64,000 bases of DNA from Calamus simplicifolius. Taxonomy: Eukaryota > Streptophyta > Magnoliopsida > Arecales > Arecaceae. Position 1 is the stretch's first letter, and every line of letters starts with the position of its first letter. A program made the translations under genes and the position numbers. The stretch spans positions 1-64,000 of the forward strand of contig UESW01004252.1 of assembly GCA_900491605.1 (NCBI GenBank), read 5' to 3'. The notes under the pieces are model-generated. The model ran no database searches. It was not told the DNA's origin and saw nothing but the letters and a program-made list of their open reading frames with translations. Shown here one piece after another: positions 23,917 through 35,040 of this stretch.

Positions 23917-26171
23917 TTACAAAACTCCGACATAGTCGGGCTTACAGAAGCAAGAAAAGACAGCAAGATAACGGGCGCAAACACAAGGCTCCGCCGGTGC
24001 GGGCTCATCGTCGAAAGGGGCCAGGTCCGACGATTGTTCTAGCTCGACCTCCAGTGCGCGGGGGAAATTTAGATCCTTGGCCACCCTCTCCTTGGCGTAC
24101 TGGAACCCGTCGAGGAACGCGGCGGCTGAAGCTTCGGCCAGGTCGTCTGTGAAACGCTCAGATGACCTGTATTCCTCGACGAGCCCGGCAGCTCGAGCTT
24201 CCGCAGCGAGGGCCTCAGCCGCGGCCCTTTCAGCTTCTCTGGCGCGACCTGTCTCTTCCTTATACCAGCCGGCCTCCTCTTTTGCCACTCCGGCCTCTTC
24301 CCTCGCCACTCTGGCCTCCTCCGACGCCGCTCCCGCCCGTTCCTCAGCCTCCCGAAGAGCCGAGGTCAGCTCCAAGATATGAATATCCCTCGCCATGACC
24401 GCGCCCTCGGACTCTGTCATTGGGAGATCGCTGCGCGCGCGCGGTTGGCCTCGATCTCCGCCCTGCTCTCGGCGGCTCTCACCTCGTTAGCGCAGGACTC
24501 TTTGACCTTCTCCAGCGCCCTTTCTGCTGCTTCCGCGCGGTCCTGCGCCTCCCGGAGAAGGTTCTTTCCCCCGCGGATCACCTCCCTAGCAGCCTTTAGG
24601 GAGTGCGCAATCTGCATACACAAGCCCCCAAGTCAGTAAAGTATGTGTATACATGAACGGTAAAGGGTAAAAAGCAAGAAGGTTTCTTACCTGACTACGG
24701 CGGCGTAAGATCCCCGGAAGAACTCGTTCGTCTTCTGATGACCAAGACCTTCGGGATCCTAGGATCCAGGACCGGGCCCAGGACCCGCTCGGCCCAGTGG
24801 CCATCGCCCAGGGAGTCTAGGGCGACCTGGGTATGCCCCCACCTCCCTCTGCCGCCTCAGATCCCCCCGGCTCTGTGTGCGGGTCGCCCCTAACCGACCC
24901 CTCGGGGGGTGGACTGGCGGGACCGGATGGTCCCTCACCCCAGTCCCTGCTAGCGCCAGATGGGGTCGCTCCCTCGGGGACGGGGAGCCCTTCGGTTGGC
25001 GCAGGCTCCCCCGCTACTGGCTCTATGGCGGTAGCTCCCGCCGCAGCTCCCGCCTCCGGTGGAGTGTCGGCCGTAAGGTCGACCTCCGCGATGACTGGGA
25101 CGTGTTGCGGAGCCCCGGGAGGGGAGGCCAGTGCTGGAGGGGAGGCCCGGTCACCGAGCGCTTTGGGGCCGGGGCTTGCTGCCCCCCGGACGGTCCTTCC
25201 CGGCCCCTTTTCTTGGCGGCCTTTATCAACTTCGCCCTCGAAACTTTCATCGCTGCATAACACAAGTCAGGTTTTCAGAACAAAAAAAAAAAAAAAGAAA
25301 AGAAGAGAAGAAAGAAGAGCAGAATTTCTGACTAAGTATGGAGAACTTACCCCGCTGGGAGACGAGACCCGCCAACTCAAAGTTGTCCTCCGCTAACAGT
25401 AGGGTGTACCGGGGGATTTCGGCGGTCAGCAACACCCCCATCGCCTCCCGGTCCCCAGGCTGAACAGCCGCGACATTCCCTCGGAGGTCGGGGTCCCCCC
25501 ACCGGGGCCGGACTTGGTCAACATTGGCAAAAAAGAAATGGGGTTTCCACCCCTTGATTGACGAAGGCAGGAGGAGCTTCAGAACCCTGTTGGGTCGGGG
25601 CTGGAACAGCCACCACCCTTTTTGGGCTCGAAGGGAGTAGAAATTGCGAAACAAACTGATCCTAGGAGTAATACCTAAGCGGTGACAAAGAATAACAAAA
25701 GCGCTAATTACACGATAGGAGTTTGGGACTAACTGAGAAGGAGTCAAAGAGTAGAAATCGAGTAGGCTGACAAAGAAAGGATGAAAGGAAGGGCGGAGAC
25801 CTGCCTGCAGGCAGATCTCATAAAGAGCTACTCGACCGGGTCGGGAGGAGATGACCCGGTCGTCAGTGTTGGCAGGAATAACTCGACCTCCCGAGGGATC
25901 CTGTAGCGGGCCCGGATCCTTTCCAGATCCGGTCACTTCAGGACGGAGGTTGTCCCCTCTGGGGACTCCTCCACCCTCGAAGAGGTCCCGGCCCTCAGCC
26001 GGTGGCCCCTTGATGGGGTCCCACCGGTGGCCCGTCGCCGGGCCAGAGGGATGTGGTCCTCCGAATCAGAGGACCACTCAGGTGTGGGAGAAGGAATGGG
26101 GAGGTCTGGCGCCTCACAGAGGGAGGACGGTCCTCAGAGCCGTCCTCCGAGGTCCAGGAAGGGGAACTCAT
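23917..26171 (-). CDS. antisense spliced gene of E1 (putative gypsy-type transposon protein)
   Basis: On the strand opposite gag-pol. Proposed exons: 26171-25351, 25252-24691, 24611-23917. The start MSSPSWTSEDG is acidic/serine-rich like the E2 and E3 starts. Exon 1 holds the conserved domain (PGRVALYEICLQAGLRP, LVPNSYRVISAFVILC, FFANVD), which resembles the Pfam family for putative gypsy-type transposon proteins (PF04195, from memory). Intron 1 (25350-25253) is GTAAGT...GCAG, phase 1. Joined, ...LVSQR runs in frame into AMKVSRAKLIKAAKKRG, a basic stretch. Exon 2 has VDLTADTPP. Intron 2 is 24690-24612 (GTAAGA...GCAG). Exon 3 is alanine/glutamate-rich coiled coil ending GFQYAKERV. Frameshifts are seen near 26130, in exon 2 and near 24440. 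Function unknown. Presence is well supported, exact structure less so. Confidence 0.75.
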
Positions 26172-26305
26172 GGATGAGGCAGAAGGAGCTAACCTGGGAG
26201 GTCAAAAGAAGACCGGGTGTGAGCTTGCAGATCGCAGGAGGAGCTGGGGAACGGACAAGGAAGAAGACGATGGCGATGAGGCATCAGCCTGCCCCCCTTG
26301 GCTAG

Positions 26306-26313
26306 CTTTATTG
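26306..26313 (-). promoter_or_regulatory. possible TATA box of the E1 antisense gene
   Basis: CAATAAAG on the minus strand, about 140 bp upstream of the proposed ATG. E3 has TATAAAG and E2 has TATTTAAAA at similar distances. Weak by itself. Confidence 0.3.
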
Positions 26314-26645
26314 GGTTTTCAAAATGTCCCGCCATGTCTCGTCAGCCACGCGGCTTCTTGCTATACGCCGGTTCGCCTCGAGGAACGCCCCGGCGCGTGG
26401 TGCGGCACGCCCCCGGCCAGTGATGGGACCTTGCTGATGTCGCCGTAATGAGAGGAAATGATGATACGCCTTTTCGCGCGGACTCCGAAGAGCCCATCTT
26501 CATTCTCGAGGGTGATCATGGCTGGCGCAGTGTACGGGGGGCCGCCTCCTTACATTCCCGCGCCGTCCGCATAGAAGTCAAGGGTAGGGATCAGCCACGT
26601 GAAGAACGCCCCTTGAGCCTCAGCGGTGGGACCCCACTTCGCCCC

Positions 26646-26657
26646 AGGGGCGAGGGG
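26646..26657 (+). promoter_or_regulatory. polypurine tract of E1
   Basis: AGGGGCGAGGGG just before the right LTR, with one C in it. It would prime plus-strand DNA synthesis. Identified by position. Confidence 0.5.
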
Positions 26658-26661
26658 CATC

Positions 26662-27735
26662 TGATATGACTGATCCCAGCGTCGTCAGAAAAGGTAACGG
26701 CAATCACCGTCATTCCCCCACCCCCGGCGCCCCCTCGGGGTCGGGGGTGGGGTCATCATTTCTTAACCCCGAGGCCCCTACCGGTCTCGGGGTGCATCGT
26801 CATTCCCCCACCCCCAGTACCCCCTCGGGGTCGGGGGTGGGGTCATCATTTCTTAACCCCGGGCCCCACCGGTCTCGGGGTGCATCGTCATTCCCCCATC
26901 CCCGGCACCCCATCGGGGTCGGGGGTGGGGTCATCATTTCTTAACCCCGGGGCCCCTACCGGTCTCGGGGTGCATCGTCATTCCCCCATCCCCGGCACCC
27001 CTCGGGGCAGAGTCATCAACGATCAACATGCGACTCAACTGCCAAGGAAAACAGCAACTATCAGGCTGCACGGTGCTCACATATGATTTTCAGCGCATGG
27101 CCATACCTTGCCGTAGTGTACCATTCAGTACTCCTGTGATTGTGCTCCGTTACGGAGGGTCATGCCTCATAACGATGTTTGGCATGTTGCATGTCCCTGT
27201 GCATAACCATGCCTCGCCGTAGTGTACCATTCAGTACTCCTGTGATTGTGCTCCATTACGGAGGGTCATGCCTCATAACGATGTTTGGCGCGTTGCATGC
27301 CCCTGTGCATAACCATGCCTTGCTATGGCGTACGGCTCGCTACCTTTAGCAATGGCGCTTAGTCATATCAACTGGCGACGTACACTGAGCGCCCACGCAG
27401 CTACCGGACGCGTGTGGTATTACACGCAGCAACGATATGATGGAGATCTTCCAAAGCCGCAAGTGAGAGTATTCGGACAGGTATAAAAGACACACACTCA
27501 GGCTGTAAGTGGGATCTGAACTCTGGTTTTTCTGAGCTTCTTCCTCCCAGCAAAAACCCTAACCGCCTCAGCTCCTCCTCGCTGGAGCGGTTCTTTGTCT
27601 GAGCCCAAGCAGCTAACTTGATCGTCGGAGGGTCCCCATCGGTGTCGCCGGTCCTAGGGGACTTTTCTTGCAGGACTTCGTGGAGAGAGACGTCTGTCAT
27701 CCCCGACGTTCGAGGAGGGTGTCTTGGCGCCATCA
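26662..27735 (+). repeat. 3' LTR of E1
   Basis: Same ends as the left LTR. By-eye differences from it are about 20, mostly transitions, plus a 1-base and a few small indels in the 90-bp repeats. TATAAAAG lies at 27482-27489. Confidence 0.95.
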
Positions 27736-27740
27736 ATATA
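27736..27740. repeat. target site duplication of E1, right (ATATA)
   Basis: Matches 15657-15661. The flank continues TATGTGTGTG, a TA/TG microsatellite. Confidence 0.85.
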
Positions 27741-28732
27741 TATGTGTGTGTGGTGTGTGTGTATTATTTTCTTATCATTAAACTTTAGAATGAAAAACGA
27801 AGTAAAAGAAAAAGTAATCCCAACTTATCTAGTCTTCATGATTGAGAGATATATTATTAGAATGAAAAATAATATGGTGAAGAAAGCCAACTTTATTATT
27901 GTATGCAGCACCCTAGGCAAATGAACTTGACCTTAAATCTTGAAAGAATATTTCGTAAAGTTTCTATGAGATCATTGGAGGTTGGTTTTGCTTCAAACAT
28001 TATAAGGTACCTCAAAAAGCATCATATCATACCAAAGTTTCTTCTATTAACATTCAAAGCCTCCAACTTTTATTTTGCATGAATGATGCTCTCCCCTTCC
28101 TTCTATAACAGGCAGCTTCCACCAGTCTTTCTACCACTCGCGAGAGCCAAATCCATTAAGTAGGGCTCACAGAAAACTATAAACTTGAATTATCTATTGA
28201 TTCAAAAGTCATAAGAAAAAGCTACTAAGCTGTATTGCACAACATGGAAGAGAAACATATTACAACGCAAATAATACCATGCACTCGAACAAAATCATAT
28301 CAATGACTTTGAAAAACACATTAAAATCAAGATAATATTATTTACAAAAATCTTGCAAAAAAATACATTTTCAAAATATTGTGACATGATAATTTTTTTT
28401 TTTTTTGTATTTGCTAAAATAATGCTTCATTGATTCATGTAGCTGTGTATTATTTGTTATAGCTAGCAATAATAAAACTTAAATAACAGAACATAAAAAG
28501 GAAAAAAAAAGTGGCATGTGACTGCGGCTCACGGTAAGATTTGCATTCAATTTTTTTTTAATGAAAGAAAAGAAATGCTCGATATAGTAATTATTTAATA
28601 AAAAAGATAACTGAGCACAATCTATTTTGTACGTGTTATAAGCTTTTGATAAACTCATCCGAAAATTTTATTTTTTGTCAAAATAAAGACAACATATTTT
28701 TTGTTTAAAAAAATAAAGTAGTTCATGGTTTC
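27741..28732. other. AT-rich sequence between E1 and E2, no gene seen
   Basis: No domain, no conserved frame. It contains a TG microsatellite at its start and poly-A and poly-T tracts. It is host sequence separating two insertions. Confidence 0.55.
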
Positions 28733-28737
28733 AGTTT
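28733..28737. repeat. target site duplication of E2, left (AGTTT)
   Basis: AGTTT next to the LTR start TGTTGCC, matched at 37259-37263. Confidence 0.85.
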
Positions 28738-29709
28738 TGTTGCCATGAAAATCCGTTCTCCAACTTGGATGCGCTTCCGGCTCCGGGTTCGAACTCCGAC
28801 CTCGACGTCCAGGGTGGAACCTGTAAGACAGTCCGCGCTCGCAAAGGATTTCCTTAGAGTTGTCCTCTGCGGGGACCCTTCGACGCCCAAGTCAGTGGAG
28901 ATTCACAGCAGGCAGATGTGAAGAGAAGACTTTTCACAGAAGAATCTTCCTCCAAGCTCTCGATCGGAGCTCTAATGGAGTGATCGATCTCATAAAGCAA
29001 TGTATAAGGTAATTTGTGCGTACCTCAGAGGTTGAAGTGTTGTGGTATTTATAGAGGATCATCTGATTCCCTGGGCGCGTCGTGGGGGCCGAAAGTTGTT
29101 ATGATTTAAAACGGATTCGAATCAAGTTTGTTACGAGATCAGTAGGATATGTATCTTGTTAGTTAGAGGATCGACGGCTAGAAGAGCTGGCTGATGCCTT
29201 GGGATTCCACGATTGCGTAGGCTCTAGGCCACTCTTGGGTATGATTCTCTGTTTGGAATCTTATTCCATTTCAGCGAGTAGGGACTCTCCCGTGCCGGAT
29301 TCCGCAGATGTATTTTGAATGCCGTGGCTAGCCTGGATGAGGAATAGCTTGATTTTTCGAAGTGTAAAATGGATCGGCTCGAATAACTGAGGAATAAGGA
29401 TGGCCCAGCTCGGACGATCGAAGTATAAGGATAGCTCGGGTTATCGAGGAATAAGGATGGCTCGGCTCAGATGGCCGAAGTATAAGGATAGCTCGGGTTA
29501 CCGAGGAATAAGGATAGCTCGGCTCAGATGGTTGAAGCATAAGGACGGTTTGGGTTGTCAGGGTGATCCGAATTCATCAAAGCTGATTTGACCTTGTCGC
29601 TAGAATGTCGTGCCAGCTGGTCAGCTGGCAAGCAGGGTGTTTGGATTGGGCGCAACCTCATCGCTGATGTGAGCGATCAATAATACAATGACGATTTTAC
29701 CCCTCATCA
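28738..29709 (-). repeat. 3' LTR of E2
   Basis: TG...CA ends, 972 bp. A purine-rich tract (minus strand GGGAGTGGGAGGCATG) stands directly before it, as expected for a PPT. TATAAATA is at 29046-29053 and a short tandem array at 29395-29545. Confidence 0.9.
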
Positions 29710-29725
29710 CATGCCTCCCACTCCC
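29710..29725 (-). promoter_or_regulatory. polypurine tract of E2
   Basis: On the minus strand GGGAGTGGGAGGCATG abuts the LTR start TGATGAGGGG. This is the expected plus-strand primer site, called by position and composition. Confidence 0.55.
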
Positions 29726-29979
29726 TAGTCCGAAGTATAATTTCGGATATAGGGAGTAGAATTCTAGTGCAATCTTATTCGGGGGATTCAAAAAGGCGGG
29801 TAATGATGATCTCATAAATGACGGGCCGCTGTTTCGTCATCATTTTTTGTCATGGCTCGAGAAAAAGATGCCTAGTTTATTGCAAGCTGCGATTGTGGGA
29901 GCTCCACATGGCAGGACTCCTTTATTTATGGCCTCCATATCGGGGCCTTTGGCGTCTAGGGCTTTCTTTTTGAAGCACC

Positions 29980-29988
29980 TATTTAAAA
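29980..29988 (+). promoter_or_regulatory. possible TATA box of the E2 antisense gene
   Basis: TATTTAAAA followed by GGGC and then GTGTTCCT. E3 shows TATAAAGGG and GTGTTCCT in the same order (39857 on). It lies 120 bp upstream of the ATG at 30100. Confidence 0.45.
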
Positions 29989-30099
29989 AGGGCTGAAGCG
30001 GTGTTCCTTCTGCAATGCCCCTTTGTCCCCGCCGCAAAGATTTTTTGCTCCTTTGTGCCCTTGCCTGTCTATTCATGTCTTACCCCCTGTTCAGCCAAT

Positions 30100-30225
30100 A
30101 TGAGTGGCCCAGGCAAGGTTGCTTCTGAGATAACCCTAGATGATCTATGTAGGGTCCGTCGCCATTACAGAGTTCCTCTGGATGTAGCCTTTTCCTCTTT
30201 TCCGCATTATTTCGAGGATATTTAG
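30100..30225 (+). pseudogene. antisense gene of E2, N-terminal remnant
   Basis: Opposite in strand to gag-pol. ATG at 30100 (MSGPGKVAS) leads into ITLDDLCRVRRHYRVPLDV, which matches the E3 antisense protein at IIDLRARYQIPTNL. The frame stops at 30225. The large central domain seen in E1 and E3 (PGRVALYE...) is not found downstream, so it has been deleted. The gene is broken. Confidence 0.65.
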
Positions 30226-30508
30226 TTCGAAGGGGTCCAACAGATCGAAGGGAGTCTGATCCCGAGATGAGGGCGCCTCTCGAGCGCCTCGTTGCTATTT
30301 ATTGATCCTCCTCGGTGAGGGGGCACAACTCTTCATTTCTAGTGAGCATCCACTGAGGCGGTGATGCGTGGCGAGTTTTCGCGATGGTTACATTGGAATT
30401 GATAGCTCGGGCGATCGAAATACCTGCCAGAAGTAGTTTAAATACGGATGGGGGGATGCTATCATTAATCGCTTCTCCTGTTGACCTCCCGAAATTTAGG
30501 ATAGTAGG

Positions 30509-30856
30509 ATGGCTTTTGAAAATGAAGGAGGGTCAACTGGGGCGCCAGATAACAGCGATAATGGCCGCGGGGGGCAGGCCCTTCCGCGAGGGGGCCCCCA
30601 TCAGAGCTGCATTCCAGTAACTATTGACAGGGAGGACCTGTTGTTGATGCTTGCGGAGCGTGACCGACTCTGGAAGATGGTCGAAGAATACTTGGCTATC
30701 TCCACGAGGGAGCATGGGCTCCTTAGTCAGATCAACAGTCAGCTGGAAGGGCAAGTGGTGACTCTCCAGCAACAAATCGCTATTCTTACCGCCGAGCTAA
30801 GTTTACGGCATGGGGAGAGCTTGGCAGCGCCCGGTGGAGACGATAAGCCCCGTTGA
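30509..30856 (+). pseudogene. antisense gene of E2, C-terminal coiled-coil part
   Basis: A frame of 115 residues with an internal heptad-like segment (MLAERDRLWKMVEEYLA ... INSQLEGQVVTLQQQIAIL), stop at 30856. Position and coiled-coil character fit the last exon of the antisense gene in E1 and E3, though direct sequence similarity is weak. No ATG context or intron was assigned. Confidence 0.5.
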
Positions 30857-30901
30857 GGGCTCGCGTGTCTTTTTTTTCTTTTTATTTTTCCTTTTATGAT
30901 G

Positions 30902-30907
30902 AATAAA
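30902..30907 (+). terminator. poly(A) signal of the E2 antisense gene
   Basis: AATAAA 46 bp after the stop at 30856. E3 has the same arrangement at 42262-42267. Confidence 0.5.
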
Positions 30908-32924
30908 AAAGAATTTTTGCAACTTTTGTGTTCGCTGCCATCTTCGAAACATTCGTTCTCATCATGTGAGTCTTACAAACGAACCACCCCCCGGGGGATC
31001 TCTGGTGATCTTGTCGAGACTAAGGTACGGTTTTCTCGTTTTAGCCCAGGTAAGGGGAACTCATAAGTTTCAGTCATAGTGTAGTATATCACTCGGTTTT
31101 GCCGAAGCATAAGGAGTGTCCCGTGAGCGTTGGGGCGAGAATAGCTATCTCGGTTTGGACCAGGGAATAAGGGAATGTTTGGTTTTTACCGAATTAAAAA
31201 GGAATACCTCGGTTTTTTCCGAAGTAAGGAGACTATTTCGGCTTTGAGTCGAAGTAAAAAGTGATGTCTCGGTTTATGCCGAAACATAACGGGTGGTTTG
31301 GCTTTGGGCCGAAGTGGGAGGTATCGGCGTGTCTTTATTGAGGAGTACTTAGCTTCTGCGCCTTTTTTATTACTCTATCAGTGCCTTGTCTTTTTCAAGG
31401 TGGGTTGGCTTTCTTTTTGCCGAGATGGCTAAAATAGCTTTGTAACTTGCCAAAGGATGATTCGTTACTTGCCTAAGTCATTTATCCCATCGGTCCTCTC
31501 CAACGCGGGTCTTTTTAACGTTCGAGATAAGCATTTGTTCGCCATTGGAGGGCGTTGCTTTCACCTAGTGATTTCCCAGGCCCATCCGTATCTCGAGGAC
31601 CTGCGGACGATTTCCTGCATTTAAGGCTCTTGATTCGAGATCAGAGGGAAATCTTTTTCCTTGCATCATGGTCTGGGAAATGTGTTCGATGCGCTTTGAA
31701 AAGCCTCCTTTTTATCCTGAGCTACCGCGTAGTAGTGTAGCCAGAGCATTTTGAATCCCGTGGCTTTTTGCTTCAATGCCTGCTCCCGGTCTATTTGCTT
31801 ATAAAAATGGGAGGAGCGGGCCGTGTTAGGCTATCTCCCAAGACTTTCTTTTATGTGAGTTGTAAGAGTTTCCATGGCGTCTGTTTCCTTGAGATCGAGA
31901 GTAGAGAGACTGAGCTTCCCTTTTGAAAGTTGGCTCATCCCAGATAGCTAGGGTGATAGAGAAGCTACTGAAAAGCAGATAGTCCTCAAGGGAGGAATTC
32001 TCGGAGGTCATATAGAGAGTGCACGGGAGGCCTGCAGAAGTCATTTGGGGAGCGTATGCGCTTCCTGTGTGTCTTTTGTAGTTCGCCATGGAGACAACCA
32101 AAATATGCGAAGCACATGCCATCCTCATTGGTTACATGAACTTCCCCTCCCCTCACAGGATGAACTGAGGGATCCAATATGAGGGGAGGTGTTGGTCTGC
32201 TGGTACCCTGTCTATGTCTCTGGGTAGCAGCTAGCAGCCCAGCATCCCACTATAGGGGGAAGGAGCCCTCAGCCTAGGCATCCACAGGTCTTCGGCCAAG
32301 TTTGGGTCTTTTGGCTTGTCCGTTCGAAGGATCAATGTCTCAACTGGAGCCATACGATTTCTCTAATTTCTTGGATGCCGCAGCGATATTAGAGGTCGAA
32401 GCTGCTTTTTAATTCATTTGTTTTTACTTTCTGCGCCGTAGCATGCTTGTAATATTCTTCAGAGGTTGTATTTCTCACCGATTAACGGAGTAAAGAAAGT
32501 TTTTTGTTCTTTCTTCTTTTTTCAAATGTTCGCAGATGTTTGTTTTTCCATTCTAGCGTGACCATGCGGTCTTGCTCGTTTTAAGCGTACCGAGTCATGC
32601 TGGGCTCGTAAACCTTTAATTATGCTTGGGTAGCACTGCCTTCGTTAGGCATTTTCATAGTGTTTGACCCCCTTCAGAGGAGGCACTGGTCTCTGTTCAA
32701 GTCAGAGGGAGGTCTGGGCGACCTTACTGGTTCACAAGATAGGCACAGCCCGATAAAAAGGAGCTAAGTAGGTCTTTTCCTAAGGAGGAAAGATTTGCAC
32801 AATTCTGCTAATGAGCAAGAGAGGGATTGCTTATTTGCGCTGAAGTATGATAAGACGTATCAATTGCATAAAAATGTTTGGGAAATTAACCGGCCTTGCC
32901 GTTACCACAGAACCGCCGGGGCCA
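30908..32924. other. unassigned interior of E2
   Basis: About 2 kb without a recognised domain on either strand. At 31085-31330 there is a degenerate 35-40 bp repeat (TCGGTTTTNCCGAAGTAA-like), similar in wording to the LTR arrays. A minus-strand frame at 31826-32128 has no family I know. This may be hypervariable 3' untranslated sequence. Confidence 0.45.
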
Positions 32925-32929
32925 CTTGG

Positions 32930-33315
32930 CTTTGTCCAAGGCTTTTGATACTAAGAGATGCCCTTCTGCTCTAGCCGAGGCTTTTGATAATAAGAGATGC
33001 ACTTTGGTTCTGGCCGAGGCTTTTCATAATAAGAGATGCCCTTCTGCTCTGGCCGAGGCTTCTCATAATAATAGATGCACTTTGGCTCTGGCTGAGGCTT
33101 CTCATAATAACAGATGCACTTCGGCTCTGGCCGAGGCTTTTGGTAATAAGAGATGCACTTCGGCTCTGGCCGAGGCTTTTCATAATAAAGATACACTTCG
33201 GCTCTAGCTGAGGCTTTTTATAATAACATATGCACTTCGGCTCTAGCCAAGGCTTCTCATAATAACAGATGGACTTCAGTTCTGGCCTAGGCTTTTCATA
33301 ATATGAGATGCACAA
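32930..33315. repeat. 39-bp tandem array in E2
   Basis: About 9-10 copies of 39 bp (GGCTTTTGATAATAAGAGATGCACTTCGGCTCTGGCCGA and variants). The unit is 13 codons, so the array is open in several frames and reads as repeated AEAFxNKRCTSAL on the plus strand. It lies where the RT domain breaks off. Confidence 0.9.
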
Positions 33316-33339
33316 TGTGCTGGGATGCTTCTTTGCTTT

Positions 33340-33900
33340 TGACCAGCATGTCGTTGACGTGCACCTCCATGTTACAACCGATTTATTCCTTGAAGACCTT
33401 GTTAACTAGCCTTTGATAAGTAGCGCCTGCATTTTTCAGACCGAAAGGTATGACATGGTAACAATACGTACCTCGATCGGTTTTGAAGGTGGTCTTCTCT
33501 TCATCCTCGAGCGTCATTCAGATTTGGTTGTAGCCCGAATAGGCATCCATGAAGGTCAGCATCTGGTGACCCGAAATAGCATCTACAAGTTGGTCGATCC
33601 GGGGGAGAGAAAAACTGTCCTTCGGGCATGCTTTGTTGAGGTCAGTGAAGTCGACGCAGATTCACCACTTATCGTTCGACTTCTTCACTATAACAACATT
33701 TGACAGCCAGCTAGGATATTTTACCTCCCGGATGAAATTAGCCTTGATAAGCTTGTCAACTTCCTCCTCAATAGCCTTCTGTCGCTCAGGGGCAAAGCTC
33801 CTGTTCTTCCGCTTAACGGGCTGGGACATCTCGTCCATATTGAGACGATGGACGAGAACACCTGGGCTGACCTCCAGCATATCAAAAGCGGACCAGGCAG
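33340..33900 (-). pseudogene. pol: reverse transcriptase fragment of E2
   Basis: The minus strand shows SFAPERQKAIEEEVDKLIKANFIREVKYPSWLSNVVIVKK (33870-33665) in one frame, then the fingers/palm segments in shifted frames, and finally VHVNDMLVKSK near 33348-33359. That last motif is where YVDDM should be: Tyr is now His and the first Asp is Asn. The domain stops just after it. Catalysis would be lost. The RT thumb, RNase H and integrase are absent. Confidence 0.85.
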
Positions 33901-34329
33901 AGACATCAGCATTTTGTCAGAGAAAGTCAATCAGCTCCAGCTGTGGTTTTCTCTTCAGTAGCGACCCGATCTTTATAGCTCGGTCGGGCCGAGCTTCGTC
34001 CGGTGATATCTCCTCCAGCTCTTCTGCTGGCTCTCCTCGATGCTTGGCGAAACCCCCCCGAGCGTCCAGCCTATCAATCTCAGGCAGTTTGGACTGAAGG
34101 CTGGTGACGATGCATTGCCGAGCTATAGCTCGGCTTCCTCGAACTCCCCCAATTCCCTATTCGGTAGGGAACTTCATGACTAGATGCGGGATGAAGACAG
34201 CAGCTCTCAGGGACATTAGACTGGGCCTCCCAAAGATTGCGTTGTTGGGCTATCGAAGCTTGGTTACCAAAAATCTGTGTGAACAGTGGCAACACAGGGC
34301 CAAGTTTCTGCCCGAACCGTCAAGGTCAC

Positions 34330-34850
34330 AACTCCCTCTGAGGTAATAACATCGCCGCTGAACCCCATTAGGGTGGAGTCTATGGCTCGGAGACTCTTCA
34401 TGAGCAGTTTTATTTTTGCAAACATATCAAGGTACAAAACATTGACAGAGCTCCACTATCAATAAGAATCTGGCTTACATCATAATTATTTAGATTGAAA
34501 GATACAGTCAGCACATCATCATGTGGGAACTGTATCTTCTAGAAATCATCATTAGAGAAGGAGAGCCCATCAGTCCATACTCCCTTTGGTGCCGAGTCTT
34601 CTTCATCATCCCGCTGGCCCGACGGACTGCCGACCGCATCGATCATGTTGATGTGGCCAACCACCAGGGGATTTGAAGGAGGAGGCTGCTGAGGCTCGGG
34701 CTGGCGGTTACCCCCATTTCTTGGCTCGGGTGCTCCCCTGAATTGGTTCAATCTGCCCGCTATATGAGCCTCTCGATTTCATTCTTCAGCTGCCAGCATT
34801 CTTCAGTGTCATGGCCATGGTCCCGATGGTAACGATAGTACTTGGTGGGG
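34330..34850 (-). pseudogene. pol: nucleocapsid zinc knuckle and protease of E2
   Basis: YYRYHRDHGHDTEECWQL (about 34770-34840) is the zinc knuckle with the first Cys changed to Tyr, so metal binding is impaired. A linker frame (34539-34751) contains the VGHINMIDA segment. ILIDSG(A/S)S-type active-site sequence with NVLYLDMFAKI follows at about 34390-34500, then MGFSGD. At least two frameshifts separate these parts. Confidence 0.75.
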
Positions 34851-35040
34851 TCTTTCCGAATTGCATCCCCTCGGAGAGAAGGCGGTCGAGGGAGTTGATG
34901 CTTTATCTCCATGAGGATCCGCACCCTCGGGCGGTGAGCGGGGTGAATCGGTTGAACCTCCTAGGCAGGCTCCGGGTGCGGTTCCTCGGCGGTGGTGAAG
35001 GAACCCTTTGGTGGCGAGGTGGGCTCAGCTGATGGATAGA

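Larger units (their letters stand above)
15662..27735 (+). mobile_element. E1: full-length Ty3/gypsy Tat-lineage LTR retrotransposon
   Basis: Two LTRs (1076 and 1074 bp), TG...CA ends, 5-bp TSD, PBS at 16741, gag (16821-18494), protease, reverse transcriptase, RNase H, a second RNase H, integrase (to 22277), a 98-bp tandem array, an antisense spliced gene (26171-23917) and a purine-rich PPT before the right LTR. The second RNase H and the antisense gene mark the Tat group (known for plant elements). I count about 20 differences between the LTRs, mostly C/T and G/A, about 2%: the youngest of the three elements here. Gag-pol has several frameshifts, so this copy is not autonomous now, unless some are sequence errors. 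Confidence 0.95.

Noticed and set aside
32896..33315. Plus- and minus-strand frames with 13-residue repeats in E2
   Set aside because: The 39-bp unit is a multiple of three, which keeps several frames open. There is no start context or partner gene.
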